Of a stretch of 50,387 nt of DNA, positions 1 through 8,499 are shown piece after piece. A program made the translations under genes and the position numbers. The stretch covers positions 1 to 50,387 of the forward strand of contig JANXYH010000037.1 in NCBI GenBank assembly GCA_025350145.1, given 5' to 3'. This DNA is from Burkholderiales bacterium. GTDB taxonomy: Bacteria > Pseudomonadota > Gammaproteobacteria > Burkholderiales > Burkholderiaceae_C. Position 1 is the stretch's first letter, and the number at the start of each line of letters is the position of its first letter. Below the pieces are notes generated by a model. The model saw only the letters and a list, made by a program, of their open reading frames with translations, was not told where the DNA came from and searched no databases.

Positions 1-840
1 CAGTTCGACGACCAGCCCGAGAACTACGTCTTCCGCAACTCCGCACACGACAGCATCCAGGCGCCGATGGTGGTCGAAGAGGCGATCACCCGCCGCGGCT
101 TCAAGAAGGTCGCGATCTTGGCCGACTCGACCAACTACGGCCAGCTCGGCCGCGAGGACCTGGAGAAGGCGCTGGCGCAGAAGAACATCAAGGCTGTGGC
201 GGTCGAGAAGTTCAACATCAAGGATGTGGACATGACGCCGCAGTTGCTCAAAGCCAAGGAGGCCGGCGCCGAAGTGGTGCTGACCTACGGCATCGGCCCG
301 GAGCTGGCGCAGATCGCCAACGGCATGACCAAGCTCGGCTGGAAGGTGCCGATGATCGGCTCATGGACCCTGTCTATGGCCAACTTCATCGACAACGCCG
401 GCCCCGGCGGCGAGGGCGCGCGCATGCCGCAGACCTTCATCCAGGAGCCGACCACGCCCAAGCGCCAGTCGTTCATCATCAATTACCTCAAGACCTTCAA
501 CCCGAAGAACGCGCGCATCGACTCGCCGGTCTCGGCGGCGCAGGGCTACGACTCGATCTACCTGCTGGCCGCTGCGATCAAGCAGGCCGGGACGACCGAC
601 GGCCCCAAGGTCAAGGCCGCGCTTGAGGATCTGAAGACCCCGGTCGACGGCGTGGTCACCAGCTACAACAAGCCCTTCAGCGCCAAGGACCATGACGCGA
701 TCACCGCCAACGTCCCGGTGTTCGGCGAGGTCAAGGGCCAGCGCGTCGTCTATGCCTATGCCGACGACCAGAAGAAAGCCTCCGACGTGCGGGTCAAGGA
801 CGCCAGCGCCAAGGGCGCGCCGGCAGCCGCCAAGAAGTAA
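1..840 (+). CDS. Liv-type ABC transporter substrate-binding protein (5' end outside window)
   Basis: The frame is open from base 1 and ends in TAA at 838-840, so about 279 C-terminal residues are present and the signal peptide and first lobe lie upstream. The sequence has the periplasmic binding fold of branched-chain amino acid receptors (Peripla_BP_6 type): a VVEEAITRRGFKKVAIL segment, a central GADVVLTYG-like strand, and QGYDSIYLLAAAIKQAG near the end. It ends in an Ala/Lys-rich tail. The permease, fused permease-ATPase and second ATPase genes follow on the same strand, so it is the receptor of that transporter. The ligand cannot be read from sequence; amino acids, amides and small aromatic acids are all known for this family. 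Confidence 0.88.
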   Translation, partial: QFDDQPENYVFRNSAHDSIQAPMVVEEAITRRGFKKVAILADSTNYGQLGREDLEKALAQKNIKAVAVEKFNIKDVDMTPQLLKAKEAGAEVVLTYGIGPELAQIANGMTKLGWKVPMIGSWTLSMANFIDNAGPGGEGARMPQTFIQEPTTPKRQSFIINYLKTFNPKNARIDSPVSAAQGYDSIYLLAAAIKQAGTTDGPKVKAALEDLKTPVDGVVTSYNKPFSAKDHDAITANVPVFGEVKGQRVVYAYADDQKKASDVRVKDASAKGAPAAAKK

Positions 841-923
841 GCGACACTCTCTCGCTTCGGCCATGACCGCCTGGGGCCAGAGCCCCGGCGGTCATTTCTT
901 CTGGCGACCCGGACAGCCACACC

Positions 924-1799
924 ATGCAGATCTTCACCCAACTCGTGTTCAGCGGCATCGCCCTGGGCATGATCTACGCCGTCATCGCCTTCGGCTACCA
1001 GCTCACCTTTGCCACCAGCGACACGCTGAACTTCGGCCAGGGTGATGCGCTGATGCTGGGCGCCCTGGTCGGCCTGACCCTGGTCGGCCTGGGGCTGAAC
1101 TACTGGCTGATGATCCCGCTGGTGTGTGTGTTCGGGGCGCTGCAGGGGGCGCTGGTCGAGCGCATCGGCGTGCGGCCGGCGATCAAGATCAAGAGCGAGT
1201 TCGGCTGGATCATGTCGACCATCGCCCTGGGCATCATCTTCAAGAACGTGGCCGAGAACGTCTGGGGCCGCGATGACCTGAGGTTCCCGTCGCCCCTGCC
1301 GGAGTCGCCGCTGCACCTGCTCGGCGCCAACGTGCTGCCGATGGAGATCCTGGTCGTGGTCGGCGCGGTCGGCATGATGCTGGCGGTCGAAGTGTTCAAC
1401 CGCAAGTCGATCTATGGCAAGGCGGTGGTAGCAACTTTCAACGACCGCGATGCGGCCAAGCTGATGGGCATCAACACCGGCCTGGTGATCACGTTCAGCT
1501 ACGCCCTGTCGTCGTTGTCGGCGGCGTTTGCCGGCGTGCTGATCGCGCCGCTGACGCTGACCGGCGCGACCATGGGCGCGGTGCTGGGCTTGAAGGCTTT
1601 CGCGGTGGCCATCATCGGCGGCCTGACCAGCGGCATGGGCATCATCCTGGGCGGGATCATCCTGGGCGTGGCCGAGACCACCACCGGCTTCTACCTGTCC
1701 ACCGGCTACAAAGACGTGCCCGGTCTGGTGCTGCTGCTGATCGTGTTGGCGGTCAAGCCCGCCGGCCTGTTCGGCAAGACCGCGATCAAGAAGGTGTGA
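924..1799 (+). CDS. livH: Branched-chain amino acid-type ABC permease (LivH family)
   Basis: A 291-residue, very hydrophobic inner-membrane protein with about eight predicted helices. The N-terminus has the LivH pattern SGIALGMIYAVIAFGYQL, followed by a TLNFGQGDALMLGA motif typical of this family. The C-terminal IIGGLTSGMGIILGGIILG stretch is also characteristic. The length is normal for LivH (about 290). The stop codon overlaps a possible GTG start of the next gene at 1796, so the two are probably translationally coupled. It should form the translocation channel together with the LivM part of the next product. Confidence 0.92.
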   Translation: MQIFTQLVFSGIALGMIYAVIAFGYQLTFATSDTLNFGQGDALMLGALVGLTLVGLGLNYWLMIPLVCVFGALQGALVERIGVRPAIKIKSEFGWIMSTIALGIIFKNVAENVWGRDDLRFPSPLPESPLHLLGANVLPMEILVVVGAVGMMLAVEVFNRKSIYGKAVVATFNDRDAAKLMGINTGLVITFSYALSSLSAAFAGVLIAPLTLTGATMGAVLGLKAFAVAIIGGLTSGMGIILGGIILGVAETTTGFYLSTGYKDVPGLVLLLIVLAVKPAGLFGKTAIKKV

Positions 1800-1804
1800 C
1801 CCGC

Positions 1805-3730
1805 ATGAACCGCAACACGTTGCTGATCTCCCTGGTTGCGATCGCCCTGGTGGCTGGCCTGCCACTGGCGGTACACAACCCGTACTACATCCACCTGGTC
1901 GAGACCATCATGATCTACGCGATCGTGCTGTTCGGCCTGGACATCGTGGTCGGCTACACCGGCCAGGTCTCGCTCGGCCATTCCGGCCTGTTCGGCATCG
2001 GCGCCTATGCCGCCGGGGTGCTGGTGATGAAACTCGCCGCGCCGCTGTGGATCACCCTGCCGGTGGCGGTGCTGGTCACGGCCGGCTTCGGTGCGCTGCT
2101 GGCGCTGCCGGCGCTGCGCGTGACCGGCCCCTACCTGGCGATGGTGACGCTGGCCTTCGGCACCATCATCCAGATCCTGATCAACGAAATGACCTTCCTG
2201 ACCGAAGGCCCGCTCGGCATCAAGCTGGCCAAACCCAGCCTGTTCGGTGTCAAGCTCGGCGAGCGCGAGTTCTATTGGCTGGTGCTGGTGATGCTGGTGC
2301 TGGCGTTGGTGGTGGTGCACCGCATCCTGCGTTCGCACCTGGGCCGGGCCTTCGAGGCGCTGCGCGGCAGCCCGGTGGCCTCGGACTGCATGGGCGTGTC
2401 GGTCTACCGTTACAAGGTCTATGCCTTCGTGGTCTCGGCCGGCCTGGCCGGCCTGGCGGGCTCGCTGTACGCCTACTCCGAGCAGTACATCAGCCCCAAC
2501 ACCTACAACTTCGAGCTGACGGTGCTGTTCCTGCTGGCCATCATCATGGGCGGCCGCAAGACCCGTACCGGCGCGCTGCTGGGCGCGACCATCATCGTGC
2601 TGCTGCCCAAGTTGCTCGATGACCTGGACTTGTTCCGCAGCGTCGCGGTGGCGCTGGCAGTGCTGGTGACCATCGGCAGCGCGGTCGCGGTGCAGCGTGG
2701 CAAGACCGAGTGGCGCTCGGCGGCGGTTCCGGTGGTCGGCAGCATTGCCCTGGCCGGGGTGTCGTTTGTGTTGCAGACCATGACCGACTGGCGGCTGTCG
2801 ATCTTTGGCCTGATCACGCTGTTCGTCGTCTACTACCTGCAGGACGGCATCGTCGGCTTCGTCCGTGCGGCCTTCAACCTCAAGCCGCAGGGCGAAGCGT
2901 TCGACGAGGCCGAGGTAGAGGCGATGCGTGGCGACGCGGTCTCGTCGGCCAGCAGCAACGCGCCGGCCGAGTTGCTGGTCGCCAGCAACGTGCTGATGCA
3001 GTTCGGTGGCCTCAAGGCGCTCAACGATGTGGCGCTGAACGTCAAGCGCGGCACCATCCACGGCCTGATCGGGCCCAACGGCTCGGGCAAGAGCACGATG
3101 ATGAACGTCATCACCGGCATCTATGTGCCCACCGCTGGCACGCTGGAGTTTGCCGGGCGCTCGCTGGTTGGCCGCAGTTCGTCGGATATCGCGCTCTCGG
3201 GCATCGCCCGAACCTTCCAGAACGTGCAGTTGTTTGGCGAAATGACGGCGCTGCAGAACGTCATGGTCGGCCTGCACCACAGCTTCGACAGCAACCTCGT
3301 CGATGTGTCCCTGCACACGCCGCGCTACAAGCGCGAGGACGCTGCCGCCACCGCCCGGGCGCTCGGCCTGCTGCAGTTTGTCGGCCTGGCCGACCTGGCC
3401 CATGAAGAGGCGCGCAACCTGCCCTATGGCCAGCAGCGCTCGCTGGAAATCGCCCGGGCGCTGGCGCTCGACCCGCAACTGCTGCTGCTCGACGAGCCCG
3501 CCGCCGGCCTGACCGCGCCCGACATCAAGACGCTGATCGCCATCATCGGCAAGATCCGCGACCACGGCATCACCGTGATCCTGATCGAGCACCACATGGA
3601 CGTGGTGATGTCGGTCTGCGACACCGTCTCGGTGCTGGACTTTGGGCAGAAGATCGCCGAGGGCAAACCGGCCCAGGTGCAGGCCGATCCCAAGGTCATC
3701 GAAGCCTATCTCGGCGGCCAGGCAGCTTGA
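1805..3730 (+). CDS. Fused LivM permease–LivG ATPase of a Liv-type ABC transporter
   Basis: A single uninterrupted 641-residue product joins two proteins that are usually separate. Residues 1 to about 365 are a LivM permease with the YTGQVSLGHSGLFGIGAYAAG motif. A linker of about 25 residues rich in Ala, Ser and Glu follows. The rest is a LivG ATPase with Walker A GPNGSGKST, the LivG-type signature LPYGQQRSLEIARAL, Walker B LLLLDEPAAGL and the switch region IEHHMDVVM. The start is placed at the ATG at 1805; a GTG at 1796 overlapping the livH stop is possible. No frameshift is needed to explain the fusion. Confidence 0.9.
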   Translation: MNRNTLLISLVAIALVAGLPLAVHNPYYIHLVETIMIYAIVLFGLDIVVGYTGQVSLGHSGLFGIGAYAAGVLVMKLAAPLWITLPVAVLVTAGFGALLALPALRVTGPYLAMVTLAFGTIIQILINEMTFLTEGPLGIKLAKPSLFGVKLGEREFYWLVLVMLVLALVVVHRILRSHLGRAFEALRGSPVASDCMGVSVYRYKVYAFVVSAGLAGLAGSLYAYSEQYISPNTYNFELTVLFLLAIIMGGRKTRTGALLGATIIVLLPKLLDDLDLFRSVAVALAVLVTIGSAVAVQRGKTEWRSAAVPVVGSIALAGVSFVLQTMTDWRLSIFGLITLFVVYYLQDGIVGFVRAAFNLKPQGEAFDEAEVEAMRGDAVSSASSNAPAELLVASNVLMQFGGLKALNDVALNVKRGTIHGLIGPNGSGKSTMMNVITGIYVPTAGTLEFAGRSLVGRSSSDIALSGIARTFQNVQLFGEMTALQNVMVGLHHSFDSNLVDVSLHTPRYKREDAAATARALGLLQFVGLADLAHEEARNLPYGQQRSLEIARALALDPQLLLLDEPAAGLTAPDIKTLIAIIGKIRDHGITVILIEHHMDVVMSVCDTVSVLDFGQKIAEGKPAQVQADPKVIEAYLGGQAA

Positions 3731-3740
3731 GGAAACCGAC

Positions 3741-4463
3741 GTGTTGACGATTCAAAACCTCAAGGCCGGCTACGGCAAGGTCGAAGTCCTGCACGGCATC
3801 TCGATCGAGGTGCCGCGTGGCAAGGTGGTGACGCTGATCGGCTCCAATGGTGCCGGCAAGACCACCACGATGCGCGCGGTCAGCGGCATGATCGCCCCGA
3901 CCGCCGGCCAGATCAGCCTCAACGGCGAGCGCATCGACGGCCGCGAGTCGTACCACATCGCCCGCCGTGGCCTGGCCCACAGCCCCGAAGGCCGGCGCGT
4001 GTTTGCGACCATGACCGTGAGCGACAACCTCCGCCTGGGTGCGTTCCCGCGCTACACCGGGGCCCGACCCAAGGGCGACGTGGCGGCCGACCTGGAACGC
4101 GCGATGGAGCTGTTCCCTCGCCTCAAGGAGCGGCGCGAACAACTCGCCGGCACCTTGTCCGGCGGCGAGCAACAGATGCTGGCAATGGCCCGCGCGACCA
4201 TGCTCAACCCCGAGGTGGTGCTGCTCGACGAGCCGTCGATGGGCCTGGCGCCAATCCTGGTCGACGAGGTCTTTCGCATCATCGCCAGGCTCAAATCCGA
4301 GGGCGTGACGATGCTGCTGGTCGAGCAGTTCGCCGCCGCCGCTCTGGCAGTGGCCGATTACGGCTATGTGCTGGAGAACGGCCGCATCTCCTTGCACGGC
4401 CCGGCCGCGCAACTGCGCGACGACCCTGCGGTCAAGGCCGCCTACCTGGGCGTCGGGCACTAG
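3741..4463 (+). CDS. livF: Liv-type ABC transporter ATP-binding protein (LivF family)
   Basis: A 240-residue cytoplasmic ATPase. Visible motifs are Walker A GSNGAGKTT, the Q-loop region followed by HSPEGRRVF, the signature LSGGEQQMLAMARA, Walker B VVLLDEPSMGLAP and the switch LLVEQ. The length and motifs are those of LivF. The GTG at 3741 is chosen as start because GAGGAAA lies just upstream (3729-3735) and the reading upstream of it only overlaps the previous gene in another frame. It completes the transporter with the fused LivM-LivG product. The stop codon lies inside the first unit of a 21-base tandem repeat. Confidence 0.93.
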   Translation: MLTIQNLKAGYGKVEVLHGISIEVPRGKVVTLIGSNGAGKTTTMRAVSGMIAPTAGQISLNGERIDGRESYHIARRGLAHSPEGRRVFATMTVSDNLRLGAFPRYTGARPKGDVAADLERAMELFPRLKERREQLAGTLSGGEQQMLAMARATMLNPEVVLLDEPSMGLAPILVDEVFRIIARLKSEGVTMLLVEQFAAAALAVADYGYVLENGRISLHGPAAQLRDDPAVKAAYLGVGH

Positions 4464-4511
4464 CCGAACGGCGTCGGGCACTGGCCGAACGGCCTCGGGC
4501 ACTGGCCAATC
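4449..4511 (+). repeat. Three tandem 21-base repeats across the livF stop codon
   Basis: Three consecutive 21-base units lie at 4449-4469, 4470-4490 and 4491-4511. The first contains the livF stop TAG (4461-4463); the later copies carry TGG at that place. If the first unit were like the others, livF would read on through two repeats of a seven-residue unit (GVGHWPN-like). The array probably arose by duplication of the end of the gene. Confidence 0.9.
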
Positions 4512-4642
4512 GGCATTGCTCCGCCAAATTCACACGCCTGACCCCCGGAATGCGGGGCAATCCAAGGCGGTGCTTGCGCAGTCGATTGCCTACAATCCAC
4601 AGCAGAAGCCGGGTGCCCATGCTGCGCCCTGGGAGCAATTGC

Positions 4643-5269
4643 ATGTCGAACAGCGAAGTACCTGAATTGGGTGGCGAGTCGAACCCGGCCTTGCCGCCAG
4701 CGGCTATGACCTCGGCCGCGAACTCTCGCCGCCTGTTGTTGAAGGGGCTGGGGGGCTTGGGCGCGGCGTCGCCCATCATCCTGTCGGTCGCCAGCGGGCC
4801 GGTCTATTCACGCGGCGCAGGGGAGTGCCTGACGCCGTCCGGGTTCATCTCGCAGAACACCTTCCTCAGCCGCCACCCCGGCGTGGCGCCCTGCAGCGAC
4901 CGTGGGCCGACCTTCTACGCCAGTCTGACGGCGAGCCAGTACCCCAGTTCGCCGCCGCCGAACTTGCAGACCGTGCCGTTCGTCGATGCCGCGCTGTTTG
5001 GCACCGCCGGCTCAGGTGGCGACGGCGGTGTCATCACCGCAAGCATGCTGCTGGTGAACGTGCTGCAGAACGGCAGTGTCTCGGCCTTCACCAAGTACGC
5101 GATTGCCGGCTATTTGAATGCCCGGACAATCAGCGGTTTCCCGATGACGCCCGCGCAGGCGATCGCCGTCTGGCAACGTTTCAGGGCCGGTGGTGCCAGC
5201 CTCTTCATCCCTGCCTCCTGGTCCGAGGCTACCGCGCTGGCGTGGTTGCAGTCCTTGATGGCGCCTTGA
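4643..5269 (+). CDS. Exported protein with twin-arginine-like leader, first gene of an HPr-rel-A type cassette
   Basis: A 208-residue protein of unknown function. The ATG at 4643 has GGGAG at 4631-4635. After about 27 polar residues comes SRRLLLKGLGG followed by a hydrophobic stretch (GAASPIILSVASG), which resembles a twin-arginine export leader. The mature part is rich in Gly, Ser, Ala and Pro, has two cysteines (in GECL and APCSD) and ends in a helix-like segment with WSEATALAWLQSL. I recognise no enzymatic motif. It lies 13 bases before the PqqD-like gene and in the same direction as the kinase and nucleotidyltransferase genes, so it is a candidate substrate of that machinery. That role is inference. 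Confidence 0.72.
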   Translation: MSNSEVPELGGESNPALPPAAMTSAANSRRLLLKGLGGLGAASPIILSVASGPVYSRGAGECLTPSGFISQNTFLSRHPGVAPCSDRGPTFYASLTASQYPSSPPPNLQTVPFVDAALFGTAGSGGDGGVITASMLLVNVLQNGSVSAFTKYAIAGYLNARTISGFPMTPAQAIAVWQRFRAGGASLFIPASWSEATALAWLQSLMAP

Positions 5270-5282
5270 TTGCCGCCGCACG

Positions 5283-5624
5283 GTGCTCAGCCGATGCGTG
5301 GTGATTTCGTCCCAGGCCAGTTGGCGCGTCATTGACGGCGAATTGGTCGCCTTCCTCGCGGACAGCGCCCAGACCCATTTGCTCGGCCCGGCGGCTGCCT
5401 GGCTGTTGCGTACCCTGCAGGCCCATGCCCAGGCACAGGGCCAGGATCGGGCGATGGACCTTGCCACGCTGCTCGCGGCGCCTGCGCTGCCTGGCGATGA
5501 CGCCGAACTGGCTGCGCCACCCGACCTGACAGACCCCAGCACCGCGTCGGACCTGGCGGCGCCGCTGGCCTCGCTCGTCGACAGCCTGGTCAAGATTGGC
5601 CTGCTTGCGGAAGTGCCAAGTTGA
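5283..5624 (+). CDS. PqqD-like protein of an HPr-rel-A system
   Basis: A 113-residue protein starting at GTG 5283 (a second GTG in frame lies at 5298). The central part, WRVIDGELVAFLADSAQTHLLGP followed by AAAWLLRTLQ, has the pattern of PqqD proteins: a short beta sheet, a Leu-Asn/Gly-Pro turn and winged-helix helices. PqqD members bind leader peptides and present them to modifying enzymes. A second half rich in Ala, Pro and Asp precedes a final helix (LVDSLVKIGLL). Its stop overlaps the TTG start of the kinase by four bases (TTGA), which implies translational coupling. The name HPr-rel-A is the protein-family label for PqqD, kinase and nucleotidyltransferase cassettes of this order. Confidence 0.78.
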   Translation: MLSRCVVISSQASWRVIDGELVAFLADSAQTHLLGPAAAWLLRTLQAHAQAQGQDRAMDLATLLAAPALPGDDAELAAPPDLTDPSTASDLAAPLASLVDSLVKIGLLAEVPS

Positions 5625-6556
5625 GGCTGGCCGAGTTGCCCACGGCCGAATTGAGCCGGCGCTTGCACCACGAAGGCCTGCGCTTGCAGACCGGACCGGT
5701 GACCTTCTGCATCCGTTCAGACGTGCCCGAGGTACACCGCGGCCTGAGCGCGCTGTACGCCGAGCATGGCGTGGTTGATGACCGGCAATTTGCGGACTTT
5801 CACATCCGCGTGTGTCGCGTCAACGGGGTCAGGCGCTGGATTCGCCGGCAACTGCAATTCGGCCTGGATGGCACATTTCCGTTCGCCCCCATGCCTGGCG
5901 GCCATGGCTTGCCGATGATCGAATGGGGCATGAACTGGTGTGTGTCGGGGCTGTACCCGCACTTTCTGACGCTGCATGCGGCGGTGCTGGAGCGCAACGG
6001 CCTGGCCCTGGTCATGCCGGCACCGTCGGGCTCGGGCAAGAGCACCCTCTGCGCGGCGCTGCTGCTCAACGGCTGGCGCCTGTTGTCGGATGAACTGGCC
6101 TTGATACGGCTGGAAGACAGCCACTTGATCCCGATGCCGCGGCCGGTCAGCTTGAAGAATGCGTCGATAGAACTGATGCAGCGCGCCTCGGGCGGGCGAT
6201 TGCAGTTTGCATCGCTGGTGCATGACACCGTCAAGGGCACGGTCGGCCACTTCGCCGCCCCTGCCGAGGCGGTGCGGCGCTCGGGCGAGACAGCGGCGCC
6301 GGGCTGGGTGGTGTTCCCAAAGTACACCGCCGGCGCCCCCGCCCAGTTCAGCGCCGTCTCCCGCGGCAGAACGCTGCTGCGGTTGATCGAGAACGCATTC
6401 AACTACAACGTCCAGGGCGGCCAGGGGTTCGAGGCCTTGGCCAATCTGGTCGAGGCCAGCCAGTGCAGCGAGTTCAGCTACAGCAGTCTGAGCCAGGCGA
6501 TAGCCGCCTTCGACCGCCTGGCGCAACGCCAGCCGGTGGAGGTCGACTGCGTTTGA
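5621..6556 (+). CDS. HprK-related kinase A
   Basis: A 311-residue protein starting at TTG 5621. A substrate-like N-terminal region of about 115 residues is followed by a kinase core: HAAVLERNGLAL, Walker A APSGSGKST (about residues 134-142), and the Walker B-like LLSDELAL at about 155-162. This layout resembles the C-terminal domain of HPr kinase/phosphorylase, which phosphorylates a serine on its target protein. No HPr gene is nearby, so the target is probably different. The cassette offers two candidates, the leader-bearing protein at 4643 and the PqqD-like protein. It overlaps the neighbours on both sides by four bases (TTGA), so the three genes form one translational unit. Confidence 0.82.
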   Translation: MRLAELPTAELSRRLHHEGLRLQTGPVTFCIRSDVPEVHRGLSALYAEHGVVDDRQFADFHIRVCRVNGVRRWIRRQLQFGLDGTFPFAPMPGGHGLPMIEWGMNWCVSGLYPHFLTLHAAVLERNGLALVMPAPSGSGKSTLCAALLLNGWRLLSDELALIRLEDSHLIPMPRPVSLKNASIELMQRASGGRLQFASLVHDTVKGTVGHFAAPAEAVRRSGETAAPGWVVFPKYTAGAPAQFSAVSRGRTLLRLIENAFNYNVQGGQGFEALANLVEASQCSEFSYSSLSQAIAAFDRLAQRQPVEVDCV

Positions 6557-7665
6557 CGCCGCCCTGGCCTGAACTCGACTGCCAGGCGCTGCGCGACCCC
6601 GTCTCGCTGGCTGGCCTGTCCGCGCCGCAATGGGACCGCTTGCTGCCGCAATTGCGCCGCGCCGACGTGCTGGGCCGTGTCGCCGCGCAATTGCAGCAGG
6701 CCGGTCGGCTGGCGCAGGTGCTGGCTGGACCGCGCCGCCACCTGGAGGGCGAACTCAAGGTCGTGCACGCCCAGCATGCGCAGGTCCGCCGCGAGGTCGG
6801 GCACATCCTGGACGCCCTGTCCGGGCTGGCCATCCCGGTTGTGCTGCTCAAGGGCGCGGCCTATGTGGTCGGGCATTTCCCGCCGGCGGTCGGGCGCCTG
6901 AGCGCGGACATCGACATCCTGGTGCCCAGATCGGCCCTGTCCGAGGTCGAGGGCCGTTTGATGCTGGCCGGCTGGCTGGGCGTCAAACACGACGACTACG
7001 ACCAGCGCTACTACCGCGAGTGGATGCACGAGTTGCCGCCGATGCAGCACATCCACCGGGCGACGGCGCTGGATGTACACCACAACATCCTGCCGCTGAC
7101 GGTGCGCCAGCCGCCCGACGCGGCACTGTTGCTGGCGGCTGCCCGACCGCTGGCCGACTGGCCCGGCGCCTGCACGCTGCAAGAGGTGGACATGTTGCTG
7201 CACAGCATGGCCCACTTGCTGCAAAACGATGAGCTGAGCCACGCGGTCCGCGATCTCTCGGACATCGACCTGATGCTGCGGGACCAGTCGGTCGAGGCGG
7301 ATTTCTGGCCGCGCCTGTTGGCCCGCGCTGCCGCGCTGCACATGTTGCGCACGCTCTACTACGGCCTGTGGGCCGCCCACCAGGCATTGGCCAGCCCGGT
7401 GCCTGCCGATGTCTGGGTCGAACTGGCGCCCGCAGCCCCCAGCGGGGTGTTGCGCCCGCTGATGCATGCCACCTGGCGGCTGGGCCTGGCCACCCCCGAC
7501 GCCGAGGCGCCACGGCGCGGCAGCGACACCGCCCGCTTCATGCTCTATGTGCGGGCGCACTGGCTGCGCATGCCGCCGCTGCTGCTGACCCGGCACCTGT
7601 CACGCAAGGCCTGGAAGCGGTTGACCGCCAAGCCAGCAGCACCGCCGACCAGGCCGCTGAACTAG
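6553..7665 (+). CDS. Nucleotidyltransferase family protein of an HPr-rel-A cassette
   Basis: A 370-residue protein. The TTG at 6553 overlaps the kinase stop (TTGA), and GGAGG at 6538-6542 precedes it. The motif VVLLKGAAYV, then GRLSADIDILV about 35 residues later, is that of the uncharacterised nucleotidyltransferases of the PF14907 type, with the two aspartates (DID) as probable metal ligands. A His-rich middle part (MQHIHRATALDVHHNILPL) and an all-helical C-terminal half follow. It would transfer a nucleotidyl group to a protein or small molecule; the acceptor is unknown. It closes the cassette and ends convergently with the DUF455 gene, the two stops overlapping by four bases. Confidence 0.82.
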   Translation: MTPPWPELDCQALRDPVSLAGLSAPQWDRLLPQLRRADVLGRVAAQLQQAGRLAQVLAGPRRHLEGELKVVHAQHAQVRREVGHILDALSGLAIPVVLLKGAAYVVGHFPPAVGRLSADIDILVPRSALSEVEGRLMLAGWLGVKHDDYDQRYYREWMHELPPMQHIHRATALDVHHNILPLTVRQPPDAALLLAAARPLADWPGACTLQEVDMLLHSMAHLLQNDELSHAVRDLSDIDLMLRDQSVEADFWPRLLARAAALHMLRTLYYGLWAAHQALASPVPADVWVELAPAAPSGVLRPLMHATWRLGLATPDAEAPRRGSDTARFMLYVRAHWLRMPPLLLTRHLSRKAWKRLTAKPAAPPTRPLN

Positions 7666-8462
7666 TCTGCAGCCTGGTCTAAGGCCTCAATCTCGGCCTC
7701 GAGGAAGCCCGCCATTCGCCGCGCCTGGCGGTTGAATGGCGGCTGCATCCGCGGGGCGCCGTGGCGCGCGGCCAGCACCGGGTAGTGGCCTTCAGGCGAA
7801 AGCTGCTGCTGCGCGCACAGCCAGCGGTACCAGCGATTGCCAATCGCAACGTGGCCGATTTCGTCGCGCAAGATGGTGTCCAGGATCGCCACCGCGCGGT
7901 CATCGCCGACGCGGCGAAGTTTTTCCTGGATCGGCGGCGTCGCGTCCAGGCCACGTGCCTCGAGCGTGCGCGGCACCAGCGCCATCCTGGCGACGATGTC
8001 GTCGGCGGTGCGCCGGGCCATCGTCCACAGCCCGTCGTGGGCAGCGAAATCGCCGTAGTCGAAGCCGAGGCTGCGCAGGTGTTCGCGCAACAGGCTGAAG
8101 TGCAAAGATTCCTCGCTGGCCACTTGCAGCCAGTCGCAGTAGTAGTCGGCGGGCATGGCGGCAAAGCGCCAAATTGCGTCCAGCGCCAGGTTGATGGCAT
8201 TGAATTCGATGTGGCAGATGGCGTGCAGCAAGGCGGCGCGGCCTGCCGTGGTGCCGGGTGAGCGGCGCGGTACTTGTTGCACCGGCACCAGCTTGGGCAG
8301 GGCGGGTCGACCTGGCAGCGTGCCGGGGTCGGCCAGGGCAGCGGTGGCATCGATTTCGACCTGGCCGGCCAGCAACGCCGCTGCCAGTGCCTGGGTTGCC
8401 TGCACCTTGGCGGCGGGCTCGGCCAGGCTCAGGGCGGCCAGCGCCAGGGATCGCAACTCCAT
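7662..8462 (-). CDS. Ferritin-like DUF455 family protein
   Basis: About 266 residues, start placed at ATG 8462 (MELRSLALAAL) because family members usually begin this way. In-frame ATGs at 8474 and 8501 would add 4 or 13 residues; the last overlaps the start of the opposite gene. Three helices carry the metal-ligand pattern of ferritin-like proteins: CHIEFNAINLALD, ASEESLHFSLL and RDEIGHVAIG. The family is related to the tRNA hydroxylase MiaE, but its own activity is not established. It is divergently paired with the carbonic anhydrase gene, an arrangement common in Burkholderiales. Confidence 0.85.
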   Translation of the reverse strand: MELRSLALAALSLAEPAAKVQATQALAAALLAGQVEIDATAALADPGTLPGRPALPKLVPVQQVPRRSPGTTAGRAALLHAICHIEFNAINLALDAIWRFAAMPADYYCDWLQVASEESLHFSLLREHLRSLGFDYGDFAAHDGLWTMARRTADDIVARMALVPRTLEARGLDATPPIQEKLRRVGDDRAVAILDTILRDEIGHVAIGNRWYRWLCAQQQLSPEGHYPVLAARHGAPRMQPPFNRQARRMAGFLEAEIEALDQAAD

Positions 8463-8499
8463 CCCTAGAATCATAGGCTCAGCATCGCTCGGAGCCGCC

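Noticed and set aside
1706-3595. 629-codon open frame on the minus strand under the fused transporter gene
   Set aside because: Its translation is rich in Gln, Arg, His and Asp with no family resemblance, typical of the antisense of GC-rich genes. The plus-strand gene has all domain motifs.
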